A stretch of 64,000 bases of DNA from the NCBI RefSeq assembly GCF_028389875.1, contig NC_084664.1:117869966-117933965 (forward strand). The letters run 5' to 3'. Numbering within the stretch: the stretch's first letter is position 1; every line of letters starts with the position of its first letter. Below are positions 39,601 through 50,700 of the stretch, in pieces. The position numbers were made by a program, and so were the translations under genes. Under the pieces are notes generated by a model that was not told the origin of the DNA, ran no database searches, and was given only the letters and a program-made list of their open reading frames with translations. The DNA comes from Rhea pennata. Taxonomy: Eukaryota; Chordata; Aves; Rheiformes; Rheidae.

Positions 39601-42600
39601 TCATGTCCTGAATAGAAAGGCAAAGAACCACACTAACATACCGCTACAAACTCATCCTGCCATGCACACACACGAAATCAGGTGGTCCCCTTACAGCCCT
39701 ACTTTCTAGAAATCCCCATCTAATATTGCAGAGGTTTTCCATCTGAGTATCTACAAGCTCAGAACTTAATGTATTCACACAGCCTCTATTGTGACTTAGA
39801 GGTTCAGTAAAAACCTGCATTACTACACCTGACCTTAACTTGCAGTGCATTTTAAAGTCATTAAAATTCAGTCATAACCAGCATTACAAATAAAAAACTC
39901 TTTTTCTTTGTGGATGTCATTTTGATTCATCAGGAGCTTATCATTGTCTTGAAGAGTCTTTTACAGGAACAAAACATACTTTCTGATTTTTTTTTCATTA
40001 TTATTATTTTTAGACACACTGGTGATGAAAATAATTGCAACAGATGCAGATGAACCTAATCACTTGAATTCTAAAATTGCCTTCAAGATAGAGAGTCAGG
40101 AACCTTCAGGTCCACCAATGTTCATTATGAATAAATATACTGGAGAACTTCATCTAGCAAATTATCTTGACAGAGAGGTAAAATTTCCTTTTCCAAAATT
40201 AAATAACATGATGTTTTGATGGCAGGTGTGTTTTGAGAATGTCAAAAATGAAATAGAAAGAACAGAGTATTATTTATTTATTTATTTATTTATTTAATTT
40301 TAAGGAAGTGGCTTTGTTACAATAAAATGTCTCAGGGAAGTGAATGAACTGGGAAATAATAGCAAGATGCAACTATTTACAATGTCTAAAATGTAGAGAT
40401 CATTGTAACACCCTGATTTTTCTTTCTGTGTTAGCAACATAGTAGCTACACTCTTGTTGTGAAGGCATCAGACCGGGATGGAGCAGCAGATGGAATTTCA
40501 TCTATTTGTAGCTGTAATGTTAAAGTTATTGATGTCAATGACAACTTCCCAACACTTGCTCAAAGCTCTGTAAGTTTTTAATATCAAAATCAACAACACT
40601 GTTTTAAAACCCTATTCAAAAATCCAATAGATAACAAAGCCCTAACCAACCCATTGAGTATTTTCTCATTTGAATGCTCTGCTGAATTAAAGGGATAGTT
40701 TCCTTGAAGTGTGCCCAAATCCTTTCTATAGTTTGCACACCAATTCCCATAACAAACACTTAGATTATTTTTGTATTCAGATACTCATCCTGTCCCTTAC
40801 GTGTCCAGACCTGTGTAATGTTCCCCGTTGAAGATTAACCCACCTTTATTCATTTTTTTCTTACAAAAAGCACAAATACAAATCCCTTAAACTGTGTCTA
40901 CAAACACATGAGGCAACCCAGCTCTTCACATCTGCAACCAGAATCACAGTTTACACAGAATGTACAATTATTCTTAAATTTGTATTGACTGTGGACAGAA
41001 TGTCATTCAAGAGAGTCCCTACAGTTAGCTGTGTTTTCCTGACATTGCATATTTTAGTGTTTGTTAATAGATATTTTTCTGTCATTCCAGTTTTCAGCAA
41101 GTATTTCAGAAAATGCACTTAGCTCAGAATTGCTACGAATACAAGCTCTGGATGCTGACGAAGAGTTTACAGATAACTGGTTAGCAGAGTTTTTCTTTAT
41201 ATCTGGTAATGAAGATAACTGCTTTGAAATTGTTACAGATCCAGCTACAAATCAAGGAATCCTTAGAGTAATTAAGGTATGGATAAATATTGTGATTTAA
41301 CTGTTTAAATACTCATCTTAAAATAATGTAAATCATTAAAAAAATAATTTTGAAACTATCAACAAAAGTACTGTGACTCAACCATTTAAAATAGTATATT
41401 TAATAAAATTGAAGTCCAGGAAATTGTATTTATTTTCTATTTTTTCTGTGTTTAATCTTTTAGGAACTGAATTACGAACACATCCAAAGCCACACATTGA
41501 GTATTGGTGTCAGAAACCGAGCTGCCTTCCACCACTCTGTTGCACCTCAGTATCAAGTTATTGGAACACCTCTCATAGTAGAAGTAAAAAATGTAATTGA
41601 ACCACCAAGATTTCCTCAATCTCCGATCAGTTTTTCTATATCAGAAAGTACAAGACAGAGTCATGTGGTTGGAACATACACAGCCATTGATGAGGAAACT
41701 GGGACTATGGCATCTAATGTCATGTAAGGCCGTATTTTCTCTGCTTAACTCCCCAGATTTAATAATTCTTTTAAATAAGATTTCATTCAGATGAGAAAAA
41801 GAAGTTCTCTGTTCCAGCCAAGGAAGTAGAAAACGAGGCTATGAAGGACACCTTAAAAGCTACAGAACAATTGCCAGTACAATAGCAATAGAAAAATATA
41901 CTCTTATGTGCATTTTTATGCTATGATTATTTTAGCTGGCTGACCATATTTTTCTTAGGCTTATGCACTTGAGAAAGGGAATGACATTTTTATAACAGGC
42001 TTAAGTAAATCAGAACAATATTTCTAACCTTTTTCATAAATTTTGAAAGGTTTTGTTACAACTTTAGAATATTATAGGAGGAGCTGTGGATTTAGCTACT
42101 GACATTAGCAAAGGTTCTAGTAAGTATTTAAAGAGTAAGGTGATATTTTACTTTTAGGCTATGATATCATATTGAAATACGATATATTTCAAAGTATAAT
42201 TCTATACAGTTGCTTTATTCTTTATTATTATACTGGTGTGCATAATTATCATTCTGCTGTTCATCTTCTGCAGTCTGATGGAATTTTGCTTGAACAAGGA
42301 CAATGCAATAGGATTTAGTGCAGAGTAAGAAAAGTTTCAAAGTGACAATTAATATTTACAAAATAAGTATGTAGTAGAATGCTATAGCATATGAAGTCAG
42401 TGCTAACTGGACTAATTCATTCCAAGCAAATAACTGAGTGATTGAGTTGTTTCATATTAATAATTCTGAATATTTGTAATTCACTAAATACAGATATAGT
42501 ATAGGACGTGATCCAGCTGCCTGGTTCAAAATCAATCCAAATACTGGTGAAATCACACTGAACAAAGTTATTGATCGGGAATCATCCTACGTAGTCAATG

Positions 42601-44708
42601 GGGAATACAGAGCAGAGGTCTGGGCTGTTACCAGAGGTAAGAAAATAGATTAACTTTTTCTGAAACAGAACTGTCTTAGTTCAGATTTCTCTATTTCTTC
42701 CCCCTTTTCTAATTTTCCCACCTGAACTGCATTGTTTATAATACCTATACTCCTTCCTGATTACAAGTACCTTCTTTTTACAGGGTTTCCTCGACATACT
42801 GCTACTGGTACCGTTGTTCTTTTGATACAAGACGTCAATGATAATTGTCCAACTGTTAATACAGAAACAAGGAAAGTATGCATGCATTCTCCATCAGTGG
42901 TTATCACAGCAAAGGACATGGATAGTGATCAGTATGGCCCTCCCTTTACATTCAGCATACATGGTGAACCTCAAACTACATGGATTATCAGATCAATAAA
43001 TGGTAAATTAAACTATGTTTTATAACAGAGTAAATCATGGCAATATACTCTTATCCAAAATAATCAATTAGGACAACTTTCTAATAACAACAACAACAAA
43101 AATAGTTACTAGGATCTATACTGACCTCACTTAAACATGTTATTACACTCATATGAATCCAAGGAATAAAATGGAACTGTTTTGGATTTGTACTTATACA
43201 TTAATCATATTAGCATCATTAGATGTATTTTGTCTAACTCTCATCTTTTAAAAGGAACTAAATTGTATGCTGATAAAAATAGAGCAGCAAAACTTTATTT
43301 TAGTAGAGTATAACTGTAATAAACCTTGTTCTAAAGCTAATGGGGTAATTCAAAAGGAACAATATGATTTTTTTTCTTTATATATTATCTTTTTTTATAT
43401 TATCTATTTTTATAATATCTAAAAAATTCTAAGCATGTGAACTCTCAAATTATTATTTGTCTTGCATGTTACACTTGACCTAAGCAGGTGAAAATATGTA
43501 ACTTTAAATATTTCAAAACTATGGAAAAACCTTTTAAGAAAAACATAAACGTGCAGTCATGTAACGTATCTAACATAGCTGTCATGTAACCTCCCTGTAA
43601 GAGAAAGGGAAATGTGTGTTATTTGCAATTTTAATCTTCCGCATTGTGGGAATAAAAATCTGGAGATGTTGCCATAGGTATAAAAAAAATGCATTTGCCC
43701 CTTTATATTTCTCAGTTTAAAAACTGATGATTAAACTGATTTGGCTCAGGTTTTGCAAAACAAAAAAAAAAAAAAAACAACAAAAAAAGTAGCATAGACT
43801 AAGATTATAATTACTTCTAGTAACTGAGATTTACTCTTCATTCTACACTATGAACATTATTCACAAAAATTATAAACTTGTACCGTGTTAAAGTCAACAC
43901 CTCAGTCTAAATAATCCTTTCTTGTTTTCTCCCAAAGCTTCATCTGCAGAACTAGTGGGTCAGAACATTGACTTTGTCTTGTATGAGATCTATGTCAACA
44001 TTAAAGATAACCAAGGCCGAGGTTGCCCACGACCACATATAATTCCTCTGCAAGTTTGTCGGTGTGATAGTCGCAATTACTGCACCAGTGGAGCCACAAA
44101 AATAATTGTCATTGGTGGTGGTGCTGGTGGTGGCAGTGCTGGCGGTGGTGCTGGCGGCGGTGCTGGTGGTGGTGGCAGTGCCGGTGGCGGTGGTGCTGGT
44201 GGCGGTGCTGGTGGCGGTGCTGGTGGCGGTGCTGGTGGCGGTGGTGCTGCTGGTGGTGGAGGAAGCCAGGGAGGTGAAACAGGGGGAGGAACAGACCAAC
44301 AGGGCACCACCGGTGAGAGTGGAGATGAAGGAGGTGACGGTGTTACGGGTGATGGAAGTGAAACTGGGGACAATTACAATGGTGGATACAGTGAAGGTTA
44401 TGATGAAGTTACTGGGGCCGGTGGTGAAGGTTATGAAGGACAAGGAGGTTATGGCAGAGACTTTCAATCTTCTACCACGCTTAGCGGTGCTGCCATTGGC
44501 CTGATGTTTCTTGGAGGATTAATATTTGTTCGTAAGTATAAAATTAGGAAAATTATTTTATTAAATTTCTAATGCATATATATTTTTGCTCTTTTAAAAT
44601 AAGTAGACTTATTGGTTAAATTGGGATTCGCATGGGCACTTCACAAAGTAAGAAATGCTTGTTAAATTAAAAGAAAATATGTACATATCTATACAGTATA
44701 TAGTTTAT

Positions 44709-44746
<38 letters not shown>

Positions 44747-47700
44747 ATATGTATTTACTTATATATATGCATATATAATATTACATACTCTTCTTTCAGA
44801 AACAATTATTTCCTTCCTAAGAGGGTTTTTTTTTTTCCTAAAGTGCTATCTAGTTCTCATAAGAATTAGTGATAATTCAGATTTGATCAAAAGTTTAATA
44901 GAAGACTTGGAAGATTCTGAGCAAGAGTTGGCACTATTGACTTTACAATCTGCTTATAGCAATGTGCTGTACTTCAGTTACATTACTTAAAAGAAAAGGC
45001 CAATTATCAGCTCCAAGTTGGGTACAAAAAGAAATAAATAAAAAAGAAAGATTACTTTGAAGTCAAAGACAAATTTCAATGGTTAAAAAACAAAACTTTT
45101 TAAATTTTAAATATTTCAGCAGCTTCTGTCAACTAAAAATAAGCAGGGCTTGTGATGACAGGATCAGAACAGATCATTCTCATATCCTATTATTTCTCAA
45201 GAAACGCGAGTTTCAGGGAGAATAATGAGTCAAATCAGACTTTATGCTGAGCACTGGTGTAAGCAGCATATAAACTTCCAGCATAATCAGACACAGTTGT
45301 TTTTCATGACAAGAGCAACCAGCCAACCACCAAGATCTGCTCAATGCAGAGGTTTGGCTTGGTTGGGTTAGGTCTGGGTTAGGTTTTTTTTTTGAAGCTA
45401 TAAATTTTCAAGCTATTTTGTTTCTTCTTCTCATTTTGGTGAATGTCACAGGACAGATCACCTTTTGGTCTTTGGAAATCTTTTCTCCCAATTAGTAGCT
45501 TCTAGAGTAAATATGTTTTTAGTTTTGTAGTGAGGAAACACTTTGTACACTTTATAGTCTCTTTTCTCTTTGGGTCACTATGAGTTTCAGATACTCTGGC
45601 ACTTATACTCTCTTGTGGTCAGTTGTCTGTCTATACTCACTCTGTAGTGATACCAGGTTACTAAATTAGCCATCTAGGCTAAGGGTATAAAGCCTGACAG
45701 AATGAGCATCTCAGCTCATTCCTAAAGTGAGTAATGATTTTGATGGCAGCACTTAAAGCATTCAGCAAATCCAAGTACAAAATTCTTGAAAGAACTAAAC
45801 ATAATACAGCACACTGAGAAACCTGACTCACTTTATTTAATCATTTGTTAAAACTTTGGATTTTAGGGGTTTGTTGGGGGTTTGATGCTATTGTTTTTTT
45901 GTCAACTATATATGACGTAAAAAAGCCAACAATCATTGTAGCCAGATGGAAATCTTTCCATTGATTCTTGTAAGTTTACCATCATTAACATGCATTTCTT
46001 TTCATTTTACAGTAAGTAAAGAAAAAATGTATGCTTATGTATCAAGGACAATTATCACTGAATGCTGTATATAGCAAGAATAACTCTGTTTGTTATATTT
46101 TCATATATCTGCATCTTAAATTAATCCAGCAGAGATAGATCAAAGTCTATTCCCAGCTGTGCGTGCATAAATTTGGAATAACAGCCCTACTTCACCCCAC
46201 TTTTGCTTTGCTGTAACTAAAAGCAGAAATTATTCCAATTATCCATATACATACGTTTTCAAAAGCAGCTAATGATTCTTAGAGCCAGACTTGTAGGCTG
46301 CTTGGTTTGAAACATTTCAAGTCATATTTTTGAAAGTTCTTGAGTACCTACTCTCTGGGAAAAATAGCTATTCTTGTGAAGAAGAGATGGCCTAAATCCC
46401 TGTTTCATGTTTCTTTCCTTTAAGTGATTCCAATTTTGATGTCAATGAGCGACTGTTGTGGCTGTGGACCGGGAGCTGCAGGTGGAGTTGGGACTGGATT
46501 TGAACCTGTACCTGAATGCACAGAAGGGGCAATTCATCCATGGGGAATAGAAGGTGCACAACCTGAAGACAGGGTCAGTATATCCCATGTTTCTAAAACC
46601 CACATTCATTTACATTTTCATACATCCTGCATCCTGTCTAGAAGCAACACAATTGTAGCACTGTGCCATTTCTAAAATAATCCTGAGATTGTCTAACTTT
46701 GTCAAACAGGTATGAAAGGTGATTCTTAATTAATATTTGGAGACGGAGTTTGTGTCTTACATTACTGTGCTCAGTTTGGCCCAACAGTTTGTTGTTACTG
46801 CTCCCTGAGCTGAGACACAGTAACTAGCAAGCTTTCTGAATGTAAGATAGGACAAGATAACACAAACCATCTTCACTGATCACTTTTACCTTGACAGTGA
46901 AACACACTTGGGTGGAGTCTTCTTACAGGGATGGTCATCAAGAGCTGACCAGAGCAATAGTTAACAGTTTAGTGGTAATTCCTGAACAGTTTTGGTCTTC
47001 ATACGGGAATTTCAAAGTTCAATGTTCAAGGAGTCAAAATATTGTTTTCCAGGATGTCTCACACATTCTTGCCCCAACAACAGCTGCTGGAGGTGAATTT
47101 GGTGAACCCTCTGGTAAGTAGATCCTAAGATTTTCTTTGTTCACTATAATAAAACTTTCAGCACTTTATGTCTTCTGGTTTATGAAGTACTTCAGTTTCT
47201 AAGCTAGAACCCAGTCCTTCTGATCTCACCTGTGTGGATAGACAAACTGAGGTCAGTTGGACTTCCTGGGATGAGTAAAGCCTCTGAAGTTTGAACTTGA
47301 ATATGGATAGATTCATCTCTGCAAACTGCATTTATTTTGAAATATTTAACAAGACTTTCTAATCTCAGGCAATTTTATTTCATTGTTCCTCCTAGCAAAT
47401 TAAGGTTCTTTTCAAGACACCAGTTCAAGCAGAAATCAATCTCAACACCAGAATAACACAACTTTTCTTTCATAACTCAGTGATGAAGGGTTTAGTTCAT
47501 TCCAGTTTCCAAGCTCTGCTTAGTACAAGTGAGAGCAAGGAGCCAGGTAATTTCTCCCCAGTTCTGCACCATCCTAGACAGAGAGCTGGCACACACCATA
47601 ATATATTTATGCTCCTAATATAAGGTCCTCCCAGGAATTCAATGGCCATAAAAATGTCCACAATGCCAGTTTCTATTTTCCCCATTCTTTACACCACAAC

Positions 47701-50700
47701 AGGAAGTAAGGATGTTGACTCAGAATCCACTTTCATTAAGCTTATGATAGGAAGAAATGTCATACTGCAAGACAAATTCTCTGATGATTTTTGAATAGAC
47801 ATAAATGTTCCTATCCTTAAGATAAAACCAAAAGCTAACAAAATATTTGGGGTATAAATTTGAATTAAGAGTCTTTGTTGTCAGGGAAGTTATGCTGGCA
47901 TGACAAACTGAAAAGTTTAAGACTGATATCTGTGATTTAATTTTTTTCTACTTTTATCTCTACTGCTAAAGCAAGAGCCTCTGATTCAAATTCTATTAGC
48001 GGAGACTAACAAGGTTAAATGAGAAAAAAAGTGATAGAATCTGGCCTACAGTTCTTAATACAATCATATTCAAGACTAATGTATGCAATTAGTTTATTGC
48101 ATTACATGTTGATATTTAAGAGCACTCATTCATTATTATCACATATGAAAAAATCTGGAGAAGATAAAATCCTGTGAGTATAATTTCATGGTTTATTGTA
48201 AAGGATATTTTCATTCTATATTATAGACACTGGTGGTTCTTATGATCAGCTCTGTTCCCCAAGTTCCCTGGCTTCTTAACAGCTGGGAAATATGAAAAGG
48301 ATTACAAGGCTCTTTCTTTTCCTGGAGAGTTTAAAGCAACATTCTTAACCCCAATGTGATCATAAATATACATTTCTGTATTTGCTCAAATATCCATAAG
48401 CATTATCTGATGTTCTAATGTAAATCCCATGACAGCATATAACCAGAGAGAGAAAACTCTCCAGCCAATTACACAAGTGAATTGTTGATTTTCTAAAGCA
48501 TATATGCAAATGCATGCCTAGCCTCATGCATAAAATCAAAGTCTTAAATTTGTAGGAATACTCACTCAATTTTTATTGCAATTTCAATGTTCAGCACATA
48601 TGTGAATCTGTGATAAAAATTGGTTTAAAATATCTTCAGAAGCTTAATGGGGCTGACCTGCTGCAAAGCAGCTCTGCAGAGAAGGACCTGGGAGTGCTGG
48701 TGGATGACAAATTGACCACGAGCCAGCAATGTGTCCTTGTGGCCAAGAAGGCCAATGGTCTCCTGGGGTGCATTAGGAAGACTGTTGCCAGCAGGTCGAG
48801 GGAAGTGATCCTGCCCCTCTCCTCAGCCCTGGGGAGGCCTCATCTCGAGGACTGTGTCTGGTTCTGGGCTCCCCACTACAAGAGAGACATGGAGCTACTG
48901 GAGAGAGTCTAGCGTAGGGCTACAAAGATGATCAGAGGGCTGGAGCACCTGCCCTGTGAGGAACGGCTGCGAGAGCTGGGCCTCTTCAGCCTGGGGAAGA
49001 GAAGCCTGAGGGGGGATCTTATCAATGTGTACAAGTACCTGAAGGGAGGGTGTCAAGGGGATGGGGACAAACTCTTTTCAGTTGTCCCGTGTGACAGGAC
49101 AAGAGGCAAAGGGCAGAAATTGAAGCACAGGAAGTTCCGCCTGACCGTGAGGGGGAATTTCTTCACTGTGAGAGTGTGTGAGCACTGGAACACGTTGCCC
49201 AGAGAGGTGGTGGAGTCTCCTTCTCTGGAGATCTTCAAAGCCCTCCTGGATGTAATCCTGTCTAACATGCTGTAGGTGACCCTGCTTGAGCAGGGAAGTT
49301 GGACTACATGATCTCCAGAGGTCCCTTCCAACCTTACTGATTCTGTGATTTTATGATTCTGTAACAGGACCATCATAATAATTGTAAAAAAACATAGTAT
49401 ACTCTTTATAAATATCACAGAATATAGGAAGGATAACTTATTTTTTCCCTCCATTTTCAGAAATATATACAAACACATATGGAGGAGGAGGAGTAGTAAC
49501 TTCTGGTGTTGAAGACACTACAGCAGTTGGCTATGGTACTGGTACCGGTTATGGAACAGCTGGAGGAATCTCTGGAACAGGAGAAGCAAAGGGATCATGT
49601 GGAGGAACGATAAAAGAGTATCGAGAAGGAGGGGTGAATATGGCCTTCCTAGACAACTACTTCTCTGAGGTAGCTAGCCCATTTTTGTATTATATTTGTG
49701 AGCCATCTAATAAATCCTCCTTTCCAGGTTACATGGCAGAAATTCAAAATAACGACACTGAAATTGAAAATGAAATTAAAAATGAATGACATAGAATTGG
49801 TCTGAGAGAAAATCAGACTGTACTAATAGGAAAAAAAAGGATATTAATAATACTGCTTTTCAGCTGTTGACATAATACATTTGATAAGCAAAATTGGTAG
49901 CAAGTTATTAAATTATTTCAGCTTAATAAGTGACCATCAAAATTATATTTGCCAACTTTTTTTAGTGTATAGATATATTATAACATTGAGAATATTCCTT
50001 ACTTGAAATTATTCACAAATTGAATAGAATAGCAGTCTAGAGATTGCTTAATGAAGGAACTTTAACTTTCAAGGAATTGTTAATACACGTTCCCTTTCTT
50101 CTGTTTTCTCATTGCTCTGTCTGTCCAGAAAAAAAAAAGAAAACTGCAAATGATACAAATATTTGGTTTTGTAACTGTCAAAATATTAACTAGCCTTTAC
50201 ATCTAAGATAAAAGAATGCTGTGGCATGTGCATGATTAATGGATTAATGGGGTAAATTTTCACGATTAGCAAGAACCATAAGGTATAAATACTATAATTG
50301 CATACATCATCAAAATATCAATTAATATTTAAGGACTACTGTATTTCAAGGTCTGAAAAAGATGCAGTGGTGGAGGGGACAGAGCAGTCCTGAACACAGA
50401 TTTCTTCCAGACTTGGATCTCCCTGGGAGCACTATATATTAATCACCTGCCCCAGATCCTCCTATCATAAATCAGTGATCTCCATCCTGCTCAGAACTGA
50501 TTCCCCTCTGAGCCTCTTGGGCTCATCTAACTTCCCCACTGCGCCCAACCCTCAGACCCATCCTTTCCATCCTGGGCCCTCAGCTGTTTCCCTCACTTCC
50601 CAGCTTCACTCCTCTTCCTACCACTATGTCCAGATATTGCTTCCCAAAGCTTGCATACCCCCATTCCCTTCCACTCTACCCCACAGTTATGCCTGCTATC

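Larger units (their letters stand above)
40178..41463 (+). repeat. Introns 6-8 region with a (TTTA)n microsatellite
   Basis: Introns 6 (40178-40434), 7 (40570-41090) and 8 (41277-41463) are short and AT-rich and lie around exons 7 and 8. The only repeat is (TTTA)n at 40270-40296. Confidence 0.65.

Noticed and set aside
43952..44467. 171-codon Ser/Thr-rich minus-strand frame, plus a Pro-rich minus-strand frame and a Val-rich plus frame over the same DNA
   Set aside because: All are shadows of the GGN/GCN repeat in desmoglein exon 12. The plus-strand frame that joins flanking exons is the real one.
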